This document shows, in pieces, positions 15,579 to 22,119 of a stretch of 22,782 nucleotides of DNA. The notes below the pieces were generated by a model. That model searched no databases. It was not told where the DNA came from and saw only the letters and a program-made list of their open reading frames with translations. The stretch is from JAEWSN01 sp038249175 (GTDB lineage Bacteria; Bacillota; Clostridia; DSM-8532): the NCBI GenBank assembly GCA_038249175.1, contig JBBRWP010000022.1:1-22782 (forward strand), in the 5' to 3' direction. A program made the translations under genes and the position numbers. Position 1 is the first letter of the stretch; each line of letters begins with the position of its first letter.

Positions 15579-16295
15579 TCAAGGATGCAAAAGCACCGTT
15601 ACAACAGCATTCGTTCTTCTGTCCACTTCCTGTGCAAACAAGGCCACCCGGTTTTCTTTATCCAACGCCCGCCAATAGCTATTTGCAATGTCTTCCAAGC
15701 TGCCTTCCATCGGCATCAGATAGGGTTCCCCCGAAAAAGAAGGGATGGGGTTGCCGTCACCTGCGTAGGTATGTATGCAGTGCCCAATCGCGGCAATGGA
15801 CGCTTCAAAATGATAGAAACAGCGGACACAGTGTTCTGCCTGACCATCCTGCGATTTTAAAATGGATAAGGTGTATGATCCTGTTTCACTGCTACTGTCA
15901 AAAAACCCACTGATCCGGGGTGTAAAATTTGGGGGATCAGGTTCAAACGTCCTTGAGCAGAGCGCTTCATCAAATGCGGCCCCTGCTTGCATCATTGTAT
16001 GAACTGTATCCGTCTGGTCGCCATTGGTGACCATATGAACCGTGTTGAAACTGCGGTACGGCCAGTAAATGATCAATGATGGATCTGTCAGTTTTGCGGG
16101 ATCTTTGGCCTCCGTCCGAATACCCTCTGCTTCCTTGACAAAAATGCGATTTCGGCTGTTTTCACTGCGACCCATGAGCCAGTAAACCATTAACATTTTT
16201 TCATTGTTTTCGGAGGCACCAAAGATAATGCCTCTGCCCGGATACCGGTTGTTTTTCAGCTTTTGCAAGTTCTCTTCTGCAATTTTTCTGAACAT
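15579..16295 (-). CDS. IMP cyclohydrolase, archaeal PurO type
   Basis: Predicted 238-residue enzyme that closes the ring of FAICAR to IMP, the last step of IMP synthesis. Hallmarks of the PurO-type family, unrelated to the MGS-like cyclohydrolase domain of PurH, are visible: YPGRGIIFG (18-26), VYWLMGRSENSRNR (37-50), a following NGDQTD segment and a late GDGNP. Length is slightly longer than archaeal PurO (about 200) and typical for bacterial members as far as I recall. GGGGAGCGGGAT precedes the ATG, giving an adequate ribosome binding site. The neighbour downstream is a formyltransferase lacking its cyclohydrolase half, so the pair gives both last activities as separate proteins. The gap between them holds palindromic repeats. 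Confidence 0.9.
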   Translation of the reverse strand: MFRKIAEENLQKLKNNRYPGRGIIFGASENNEKMLMVYWLMGRSENSRNRIFVKEAEGIRTEAKDPAKLTDPSLIIYWPYRSFNTVHMVTNGDQTDTVHTMMQAGAAFDEALCSRTFEPDPPNFTPRISGFFDSSSETGSYTLSILKSQDGQAEHCVRCFYHFEASIAAIGHCIHTYAGDGNPIPSFSGEPYLMPMEGSLEDIANSYWRALDKENRVALFAQEVDRRTNAVVTVLLHP

Positions 16296-16356
16296 ATCCC
16301 GCTCCCCTTATTTTTACACAGTCCCACGTAATCATGATTACCCATTATGCACGTTT

Positions 16357-16449
16357 GATTCCGGTCCAATAACGCAAATTCATGCGTTATTATGCAAGAT
16401 GATTTTATCAAGTTGCACGAAAAAGTCGAAAATCGACTTTTTATCAATC
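16357..16449 (+). mobile_element. Hairpin-string element B1 (93 bp, deletion derivative of B2)
   Basis: Starts GATTCCGGTCCAATAACGC and ends ATCAATC. It matches the two ends of B2 (20555-20756) but lacks the three central hairpins. Hairpins: AATAACGCA/TGCGTTATT (about 16367-16392), a broken ATGCAAGATGAT/ATCAAGTTGCA, and AAAAAGTCGA/TCGACTTTTT at 16420-16442. No convincing target duplication is visible. It lies 70 bp past the nitroreductase stop, where the A5-stem-T5 hairpin could end that transcript. Confidence 0.78.
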
Positions 16450-16518
16450 TACTTTGTGTTTTGCTATTGCCTATCGGATGCTGTATTCCGTTCCATATAG
16501 ACTATGCAGTATGTGATG

Positions 16519-17349
16519 CTACTCACCGGCCTTTTTGGCTATGTCAGTGCGGCGGATTGGTGCATCTGGCACAAATTCTGCCAGGAACGGATCCGGCGCT
16601 GCCGTCCATATACCGTGTATGCCCTCATGTTTTGCACCGACGGCAAACTGAAACATGGCAATCCCGCAATCGACAGGCACGGTACCTTCATAGGTCTTTC
16701 CCGGTGCTGCTTTGATGCGCATTCTATCATTGTTGCAAATGAAGCGCCAAGGTTGTAAATTGATGGCGGACGGTGACACCCTTGCACAATCCAAAGCCGT
16801 CCTCTGCCAAGGCAGAAGTTTATCAATGTCTGTTCCGATATAGATTTCTTCTATTTTTTTCCTTTTTTTATTGCCAACCAGCAGCGCCATTGTTTTTTCT
16901 ATTATTGATTTTTCAGGTGAGGCTTCCCCCAAAGGTGAAACACATATCAATTTTTCGCCGATATCCAGCGAAAGCACATTGACAGCCGATGAACGGTTGA
17001 ATGTACCGGCAGCCCAGCAAGTACCAAGCCCCAGTTTTGTGGCTTCTAAAACCATCCATTGCCCATAGTAACCAAGGCGAACCAGATCCTGCACTTCATC
17101 GCCTTTGACAATCAGTGCCATAAAGGATTTTGAACCTGCGATAAAACCATAGCCGTGTCGACTCTGAAAAATCTGCTCTGCCCCTGTTTGTGACAGAACA
17201 ATACGCAGGTTTGGTACGGCTTCCTGAATACGGTCCGCCAGAACCGCCAGCGTTGCATAATCTTGTTCAAACATCGGCTGTGGAACGTACTTTCTTCTGG
17301 AACATCTTCGGTATGCGGCCTCGTAGAGACCTGAATCCGGCTGCAGCAT
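16519..17349 (-). CDS. Nitroreductase-like flavoprotein
   Basis: Predicted 276-residue soluble protein of the nitroreductase fold, in the subgroup with two half-domains (TM1586-like as I recall), probably binding FMN. Visible: N-terminal RRCSRRKYVPQPM (FMN phosphate-binding Arg cluster typical of the fold), a middle segment YYGQWMVLEATKLGLGTCW (the GLGTCW signature), and the second-half SPSAINLQPWRFI (the family's NxQPWxF). The physiological electron acceptor is unknown. The start has GAAGGA about 7 bases upstream. It is the first gene in the minus-strand series that leads to the two purine genes, and could share a transcript with them, though B1 intervenes. The preceding 150 bp have several inverted repeats of GATGGTTCA type. 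Confidence 0.85.
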   Translation of the reverse strand: MLQPDSGLYEAAYRRCSRRKYVPQPMFEQDYATLAVLADRIQEAVPNLRIVLSQTGAEQIFQSRHGYGFIAGSKSFMALIVKGDEVQDLVRLGYYGQWMVLEATKLGLGTCWAAGTFNRSSAVNVLSLDIGEKLICVSPLGEASPEKSIIEKTMALLVGNKKRKKIEEIYIGTDIDKLLPWQRTALDCARVSPSAINLQPWRFICNNDRMRIKAAPGKTYEGTVPVDCGIAMFQFAVGAKHEGIHGIWTAAPDPFLAEFVPDAPIRRTDIAKKAGE

Positions 17350-17366
17350 AGGGTTCCTTCTTTCTG

Positions 17367-17440
17367 AAAGTTTGCTTATATAAGCGCTTTCATCGTATGC
17401 TGATGGTTCAATGGGACATCAATGGTTCATCGTGTATACA
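17367..17440. promoter_or_regulatory. Possible operator: palindrome and paired ATGGTTCA words upstream of the nitroreductase
   Basis: The 12-bp palindrome GCTTATATAAGC lies about 17367-17378, close to the nitroreductase start, and the word ATGGTTCA occurs twice (GATGGTTCAATG and CAATGGTTCATC) at 17400-17435. Spacing is similar to binding sites for a dimeric regulator. No promoter could be fixed with confidence. Confidence 0.3.
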
Positions 17441-17494
17441 GCAAGGTAAAACGATTTAGCATGGATAAAAAAAGTCATGACAGGCAACCTTCAC

Positions 17495-17520
17495 GCAAAA
17501 CATAAAATTTTATGTTTTGC
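17495..17520. promoter_or_regulatory. 26-bp perfect palindrome downstream of the pantothenate kinase
   Basis: GCAAAACATAAAA directly followed by its exact complement TTTTATGTTTTGC, 11 bp past the kinase stop codon. It has no T-run after it on the minus strand, so it is not a textbook terminator; it could be a protein-binding site or a weak terminator. Confidence 0.55.
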
Positions 17521-17531
17521 ATCAGACAAAA

Positions 17532-18374
17532 CTATTCAACCTCATCAAAGCTGTCGCCGCGTTCAAACACCATGGCTGCACCAACGGCTGTCGCATATTC
17601 GGCATGGTCTGGCATAATAAAATCCACTTGTACCAATTTCTTCAGTGCATCAAACACATCCATGCACTGGGGGACATTGGTGAGGTTTCCTGTCAGAACA
17701 ATGTCGGTCATATTGTCGGATCGTGCCGCAAACACAGCAATCATACCAATGGTCTGAAATACCAGGTTAATGATGCCCAAGGCCAGGTCAGACCGATCAG
17801 CCAAATCACTGATTTTACCAAAGTTCGATGCCGTGGTTTCCGGTGGCAGACCGACCATGGTTTTTCTGGTGATATCGCCAATGGCCAGATCGATATGGGT
17901 GAGATTACCGCCCCTGGCCGCTTCCACAAGGTCTTCAAACTTACGGATGTTGAGCATACGGTTGGACAATCCCAGCAAGGTGCCGCCTCCGACACCTGTG
18001 CCACCAAGGTGATAGGCCTTGCCGTTTTCAAACTTCACAAACGCCGTACCGGTGCCCATGCTGACAATGATGGCCCGGCTTGTCCTGGCCAGTTTTGAAC
18101 CGCCCAAACCGATGGCCCGGAATTCATCCACTTTCCCGGTTGGAATACCGAAAAGAGGGGCCTGAACATAAGATGCTCCGACGCCCGTGACCATCACCCG
18201 TTGGACATCGGTTATTTTTAAGGCATTCACATTTAAGAACTTTCCAAAAGCGCCATAAACCGAAGCCAATGGGTCGGTTGCACGAACCAGCATTGGACTA
18301 AACAATTCTCCATGTTCATAGCCAACGATTTTTGTTGTACTGCCGCCGATGTCTATTCCTATCGTTCTTCCCAT
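17532..18374 (-). CDS. coaW: Type II pantothenate kinase
   Basis: Predicted 280-residue cytoplasmic kinase that phosphorylates pantothenate with ATP, the first step of coenzyme A synthesis. Sequence shows the actin-like ATPase fold: GIDIGGSTTKIVG (about 5-17) for the first phosphate loop, and SMGTGTAFVKF and GGTGVGGGTLLGL for the second phosphate and adenosine regions, a layout matching type II kinases (Staphylococcus CoaW length about 267). Type II enzymes are usually not feedback-inhibited by CoA. The start is at the ATG preceded by GAAAGGA 6 bases upstream; the longer open frame to 18452 runs into upstream sequence. The upstream gene on the same strand is an ECF S-component, so uptake and activation of the vitamin are neighbours; element C separates them by 259 bp. 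Confidence 0.93.
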   Translation of the reverse strand: MGRTIGIDIGGSTTKIVGYEHGELFSPMLVRATDPLASVYGAFGKFLNVNALKITDVQRVMVTGVGASYVQAPLFGIPTGKVDEFRAIGLGGSKLARTSRAIIVSMGTGTAFVKFENGKAYHLGGTGVGGGTLLGLSNRMLNIRKFEDLVEAARGGNLTHIDLAIGDITRKTMVGLPPETTASNFGKISDLADRSDLALGIINLVFQTIGMIAVFAARSDNMTDIVLTGNLTNVPQCMDVFDALKKLVQVDFIMPDHAEYATAVGAAMVFERGDSFDEVE

Positions 18375-18444
18375 GTTATTCCTTTCAAAAAGACTGATTT
18401 CATGGAACCGGGTCATTTGAAATAAAATATGACAATATATTTGT

Positions 18445-18584
18445 GATTTCACTGCAACAACTCTTCATTGAATAAAAAACATCAGTAAATGTGGTGAAAA
18501 CAGCCCGTTTCAGCCATAAAAATGGGATGTGCGCCATGTTTTATGGCTGAAATGGGATTGTTTTTGAGTTGTTGCAGTGAAATC
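18445..18584 (+). mobile_element. Element C: single long hairpin MITE (140 bp, perfect 6-bp target duplication)
   Basis: Terminal inverted repeats GATTTCACTGCAACAACTC / GAGTTGTTGCAGTGAAATC are perfect over 19 bp. Inside, CCCGTTTCAGCCATAAAA (18504-18521) pairs with TTTTATGGCTGAAATGGG (18539-18556) with one mismatch, so the whole element folds as one long hairpin. Flanks: ATTTGT at 18439-18444 and again at 18585-18590, a perfect direct repeat of 6 bp, as left by transposition. It sits between the ECF S-component and the kinase. Its end GATTTCACTGC resembles the right end of B2 (GATTTCAGTGC). Confidence 0.88.
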
Positions 18585-18633
18585 ATTTGTTGTTAAATAG
18601 ATTTATTCCCACATAATTACACTTCAGCCAAAG

Positions 18634-19281
18634 TTAACTTTGTTGCCGGTTCATTTTTTTCACAGCAACCACGACCGGTACCGAAAGTATAATGGCTGCG
18701 GCCAGCTCCAACGGGAAATTCGGCATGGATAAACCGAATATCGCCAACGCCGGAGATATGTTTTCAAGGCCCAGTGCATCCAAAAACTTTTTGGCATAGA
18801 GAATGTAAATCATCCCCAAAACACCAATGGTGTTGGTAATGGTTCCGGCTGCAGCGGCTAAGCCGATAACAACACCCTGCGCTTTCTTGTTCCAAAGAAG
18901 AAATAAGCCCTTATAAACATACCAGGACACCACACCAATGAGGAGACGCGGCAGAACGGACACCAGCGGATTCAGAAAAGCAAAAGCAATGGGCAGCGGT
19001 GTTATGACGGCTGTGTATAGGCTGGATAAGCCAAAAATGAGACCAACGAATGCACCGACAATCGGTCCTTCCACCATACCGGCAATAATAACCGGAATGT
19101 GAACAATGGTAATCTGCACACCAAGACCGGGAACAGTGATGTATCCAATTTGAGGGATCAATGACAAGGCCAGGGTTAGCGCAGACAGTAGACCAATGAT
19201 GGTAATTTTCCGAATGGGGATGCGTGAACCGGCATGATTCTGTGGCGATGATGCAAACGATCCTTTTAATTTTTTGGCCAT
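18634..19281 (-). CDS. ECF transporter S-component, probably pantothenate-specific (PanT-like)
   Basis: Predicted 215-residue integral membrane substrate-binding subunit of an energy-coupling factor transporter, with about six hydrophobic segments starting at residue 24 after a basic amphipathic N-terminus. It would bind the vitamin and work with a shared EcfA/A'/T module encoded elsewhere, as no ATPase or EcfT is in the window. Substrate is inferred: the gene precedes a type II pantothenate kinase on the same strand. The start at 19281 is preceded by GGAGG 4-5 bases upstream, whereas an earlier ATG at 19323 has none. The 5' leader of about 100 bases carries two hairpins: TGTCGGCA pairing with TGCCGGACA, and a CCC-GCAA-GGG stem-loop just before the ribosome binding site. 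No known pantothenate riboswitch is recognised. Confidence 0.87.
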   Translation of the reverse strand: MAKKLKGSFASSPQNHAGSRIPIRKITIIGLLSALTLALSLIPQIGYITVPGLGVQITIVHIPVIIAGMVEGPIVGAFVGLIFGLSSLYTAVITPLPIAFAFLNPLVSVLPRLLIGVVSWYVYKGLFLLWNKKAQGVVIGLAAAAGTITNTIGVLGMIYILYAKKFLDALGLENISPALAIFGLSMPNFPLELAAAIILSVPVVVAVKKMNRQQS

Positions 19282-19386
19282 AAGCCCTCCGTTCTCATTC
19301 CCTTGCGGGATATGATTCGTCAATTTGGGAACAATTTGTTATAGACCGTGTTTGTCCGGCACCTGTTCATGATTGCCGACAACATT

Positions 19387-19416
19387 ATTTTAGCACACCT
19401 TGCAAAGATTTCTCAA
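19387..19416 (-). promoter_or_regulatory. Promoter of the ECF S-component / kinase pair
   Basis: Minus strand: -35 TTGAGA (19411-19416), 18-bp spacer and -10 TAAAAT (19387-19392) preceded by TGC, giving an extended -10. It would start an RNA with a leader of about 100 bases before the S-component. Confidence 0.68.
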
Positions 19417-19465
19417 TAACCTTATTCAGAATTCAGAAGACGTGTTTTGAATAGGCAAACAATAT

Positions 19466-19646
19466 GATTACATCCCAAAAAGTCACTTAGTGACTTTTTG
19501 TTACAAGTTATCGTCAGATAACTTGTAACAGCATTCGCAGAATGCCGGGTAATCGTATTGTTTTGTCCCGGATTGCAGCTTTGCTGCAATCTTCGGCAAG
19601 GAAACTTGCGGAAAAAAGTCGTGAAACGACTTTCTAGGGTACAATC
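19466..19646 (+). mobile_element. Hairpin-string element A2 (181 bp, 7-bp target duplication)
   Basis: Ends GATTACATCCC and, reverse complemented, GATTGTACCC. Direct repeats ACAATAT flank it at 19459-19465 and 19647-19653. Stems in order: CAAAAAGTCAC/GTGACTTTTTG; GTTACAAGTTATC/GATAACTTGTAAC with a 4-base loop; GCATTC/GAATGC; GATTGCAGC/GCTGCAATC with a TTT loop; GCAAG/CTTGC with a GAAA loop; AAAGTCG/CGACTTT. It is an inverted copy of A1 and differs by paired substitutions that keep stems. It lies between the divergent ECF promoter and the promoter of the HD gene. Confidence 0.88.
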
Positions 19647-19672
19647 ACAATATGGGTAAAGTACAATGTTCA

Positions 19673-19681
19673 TGGTATACT
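19673..19681 (+). promoter_or_regulatory. Extended -10 promoter of the HD-domain gene
   Basis: TGGTATACT: a TATACT -10 with the TGn extension, 35 bp upstream of the ATG at 19716, in the sequence just outside element A2 and its duplication. A -35 hexamer at 17-18 bp is not evident. Confidence 0.5.
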
Positions 19682-19715
19682 GACATTGATTGATTAGGTA
19701 GAAAGGAAAAATATT

Positions 19716-20516
19716 ATGAAATCTCCGCTTGAGTTGAGTATTGAACGTGAAATGATCGCCAACCTTCAAGGAAAAGCACTTGAACTTGCCAACTATGTTC
19801 TCAATGATGAAGAAATTCATGTATACCAGGAGTTGGCCAATACTGTATCGATAAAACGACTTGGTTTTAATGACCACGGTCCGGTTCATATGAGAAAAGT
19901 AACCCTGAATGCTCTAAAAATGTTTCATATCCTAACAGAGGCGGGCATTGTATCCAATCTTGTTAAAGAAGAGATCGGCACAGTGGAAGACAGCCGCATT
20001 GCTGTACTGCTTGCCGCTTTTTTGCATGATATTGGTATGTCCATTGGCAGGCAAAACCATGAAATAAGTTCTTTTGTTTTGGCAGATCAAATCATATTAA
20101 GGGTGCTCAAGCATATTATCCCCAATGAAATCAGCAGACAAATCATAATCAAATCCACCGTTCTGGAAGGCATCATGGGACATATGACACATCATACGGT
20201 TCATTCTCTCGAAGCGGGAATTATCCTGATTGCGGATGGCTGTGATATGGAAAAAGGGCGATCTAGAATTCCGATGCTCATCAACCAAGAGTCCCGTGTT
20301 GGCGATATTCATAAATACTCATCTTCTGCCATTGAAAAAGTCACGATTGATAAAGGCGAAGAAAAACCATTGAGAATAACAGTAGAGATGTCAGCTTCTG
20401 TTGGTTTCTTTCAGGTTGAAGAGGTGCTGATTGGAAAAATTATGGTGAGTACCGTCAAACCCTATATTGAGCTTTACGCTTTCGTTACAGGACGTGATGT
20501 GAAGCGCTATATTTAG
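19716..20516 (+). CDS. HD-domain phosphohydrolase-like protein
   Basis: Predicted 266-residue soluble protein, the only gene on the plus strand. It carries the HD superfamily metal ligands in order: His in HGPVHMRKV (about 54-58), His-Asp in FLHDIGM (about 102-106), later His residues (MGHMTHHTVH) and a final Asp in LIADGCD. HD proteins of this kind are metal-dependent phosphohydrolases acting on nucleotides; the residues are present, but the substrate is unknown. About 65 C-terminal residues form a separate region not recognised. Start is supported by AAAGGA 8 bases upstream and the promoter at 19673-19681. It is bracketed by element A2 on one side and B2 on the other and has no operon partner. 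Confidence 0.85.
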   Translation: MKSPLELSIEREMIANLQGKALELANYVLNDEEIHVYQELANTVSIKRLGFNDHGPVHMRKVTLNALKMFHILTEAGIVSNLVKEEIGTVEDSRIAVLLAAFLHDIGMSIGRQNHEISSFVLADQIILRVLKHIIPNEISRQIIIKSTVLEGIMGHMTHHTVHSLEAGIILIADGCDMEKGRSRIPMLINQESRVGDIHKYSSSAIEKVTIDKGEEKPLRITVEMSASVGFFQVEEVLIGKIMVSTVKPYIELYAFVTGRDVKRYI

Positions 20517-20554
20517 CACCTGGTTCGCTGTTCGCGATATTCTTCAGGATAGAT

Positions 20555-20756
20555 GATTCCGGTGCAATAACACACATTCGTGCGCTTATTATGCAAGATG
20601 ATTTTATCATCTTGCATTGTTACAGCCACCTTGGGTGGTTGTAACACACCCAAGCAAGGTTTCACTGCCAGCCAGCGGTAACCCCGCTGGCTGCATGCAA
20701 GTTGCAAAAAACAACTTGCATGAAAAAGTCGAAAATCGACTTTTCGCACTGAAATC
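20555..20756 (+). mobile_element. Hairpin-string element B2 (202 bp, 6-bp target duplication)
   Basis: Ends GATTCCGGTGC and, reverse complemented, GATTTCAGTGC (9 of 11 match). Flanked by the direct repeat ATAGAT at 20549-20554 and 20757-20762. At least five hairpins run in series, most perfect: ATGCAAGATGAT/ATCATCTTGCAT with a TTT loop; GTTACAGCCACC/GGTGGTTGTAAC with one mismatch (loop TT); CAGCCAGCGG/CCGCTGGCTG; ATGCAAGTTG/CAACTTGCAT; and AAAAGTCGA/TCGACTTTT. Almost every base is in a stem. B1 is a shorter relative. It begins 38 bp past the HD gene stop. Confidence 0.88.
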
Positions 20757-20799
20757 ATAGATAAGATGGGAATGAAAACTTCTCTAATTTTATATTTTC

Positions 20800-21639
20800 T
20801 TATAATTTCTCCTTGTTGATACTGTATTTCTTCACATATCCGGCGTTCAGTTTCACTTGATCCTCATACTCAGGATACATGCCCACAATAACGGCATCCT
20901 GTTTTTTGATATGCTTAAATGTTGTCTCAAATGCCTGTTCAACAGTGTCCTGATTATTACACAAACGTCCTGCCGCAAGAATTTTGAAAGCAAAGCAAGG
21001 CTTTTCCGTGTCATTCATCACTTTAAACATGCGATCCGGATCACTGTCGAGATATACTTCGGACACGGGTATCGGCGCATGACCCAGCATTTTTACCAAT
21101 TCATCCCGCGTACGATGCCTTTCATACAGGCAGCACATAAAATAATCCACATCCCAGTTTTCATCAAGAATTCGGGCTATCGCATCAGGCATGTGTGACG
21201 AAACACCGACAAGCATACCCGTATCCCGCACTTTTTTGCAGTACTCCTTTACTTTTTCAAACTGTCCATTCTTGAAGTTCTGATCCGTTATTTCACCATG
21301 GTGCGCAACGCCCAGGACACCGGCTTCTTTGGCCTTTTGAAGATTCCCTGTTTCATCGTCTGTTTCACCGCCCAGTGTAATGTACTGCAGGGTTCCGCCT
21401 TTATCTTTATGCATCCTGTACAGTTCTAAATTTCCATAATTGGACTGCCAGGTATTGATTCCTGACATCTCACAGGCATTCAGGTGATCCAGAATTTGTT
21501 CTTCTGTAAAATACTTCTTCATTTGCATGTCCGTAAACCTGCTGAGATGCGATCCGCCGTTGATGGTATTGGCCCCGGCGACAAGCCTGGAGAATTGATG
21601 AGTTCCAATTGAAATCTGAGGTAATTTTTCCATACTCAT
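20800..21639 (-). CDS. Aldo/keto reductase-like TIM-barrel protein lacking the usual catalytic residues
   Basis: Predicted 279-residue soluble protein. The barrel-like pattern resembles aldo/keto reductases: GINTWQSNYGNLE (about 51-63) corresponds to their GxNxxDTAxxYG block, and the C-terminal FKILAAGRL and DAVIVGMYP match the NADPH-binding end, but the canonical Asp is replaced (WQSN), so a standard reductase activity is doubtful. I do not know its function. The start used is ATG 21639, with GAGAG 8 bases upstream; alternatives at 21666 and 21633 are possible, and the frame to 21693 has no ribosome binding site. Element D2 lies 122 bp upstream, and a GH2 gene lies beyond. Confidence 0.7.
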   Translation of the reverse strand: MSMEKLPQISIGTHQFSRLVAGANTINGGSHLSRFTDMQMKKYFTEEQILDHLNACEMSGINTWQSNYGNLELYRMHKDKGGTLQYITLGGETDDETGNLQKAKEAGVLGVAHHGEITDQNFKNGQFEKVKEYCKKVRDTGMLVGVSSHMPDAIARILDENWDVDYFMCCLYERHRTRDELVKMLGHAPIPVSEVYLDSDPDRMFKVMNDTEKPCFAFKILAAGRLCNNQDTVEQAFETTFKHIKKQDAVIVGMYPEYEDQVKLNAGYVKKYSINKEKL

Positions 21640-21760
21640 TCGATTTTCTCTCTTTCCGGTAGACATCTTTTTTCGATCTGGTGGATTTACCATTAGCAGC
21701 TTGAATCAGCAAGAGGGTCACAGATGGTACGGCCTCAAACACATCATAAAAATCAATGTT

Positions 21761-21999
21761 GATTCTAGTGTACTGTCTGGTTGATATATAGCCAACATAT
21801 GGCTTAATAAAGACCGGTAATGATCTTTCATAATAGTTGGAAATACCCAATTTCAGGCCAATATCGCGGTCTACCGGTACAATGCGGAGCATTGTACTGC
21901 CTCTAACGCCGCGACTCGGCATCAAATTGGGCTGGTCGCAAGCAAGCTTGCTGCTCGCCCGTGCAACCTGGAGCATTTTCGGGTTATTACGGTAGAATC
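21761..21999 (-). mobile_element. Hairpin-string element D2 (239 bp, 5-bp flanking repeat)
   Basis: Inverted relative of D1. Its minus-strand start reads GATTCTACCGTAATAACCCG, identical to D1, and the other end GATTCTAGTGTACTG. Direct repeats ATGTT lie at 21756-21760 and 22000-22004. The core stem with the inner hairpin CAGTACAATGC/GCATTGTACCG is well conserved with D1, and D2 has an extra block with the 12-bp palindrome AGCAAGCTTGCT and a longer unshared right part. It occupies most of the 480-bp gap 21640-22119; the rest contains only the hairpin at 22023-22062. Confidence 0.82.
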
Positions 22000-22022
22000 A
22001 TGTTGTGTATTTGCGACGGTTT

Positions 22023-22062
22023 ATTGCGGAGATACATCTTTAGCCGGATGTATCTCCGCAAT
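22023..22062. terminator. 16-bp perfect hairpin downstream of the GH2 gene
   Basis: ATTGCGGAGATACATC (22023-22038) pairs exactly with GATGTATCTCCGCAAT (22047-22062) around an 8-base loop. It lies about 60 bp past the GH2 stop on the minus strand and would terminate its RNA or protect its 3' end; there is no strong T-run after it, so a classical terminator is not assured. Confidence 0.55.
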
Positions 22063-22119
22063 GGGTTGCGGGAAATATACTTTGTGTGTATGATTGGGAC
22101 TAAATATATCTGATAAATC

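Noticed and set aside
19422..19889. 155-residue minus-strand frame over element A2 and the HD gene start
   Set aside because: Antisense to a well-supported gene and runs through the mobile element.
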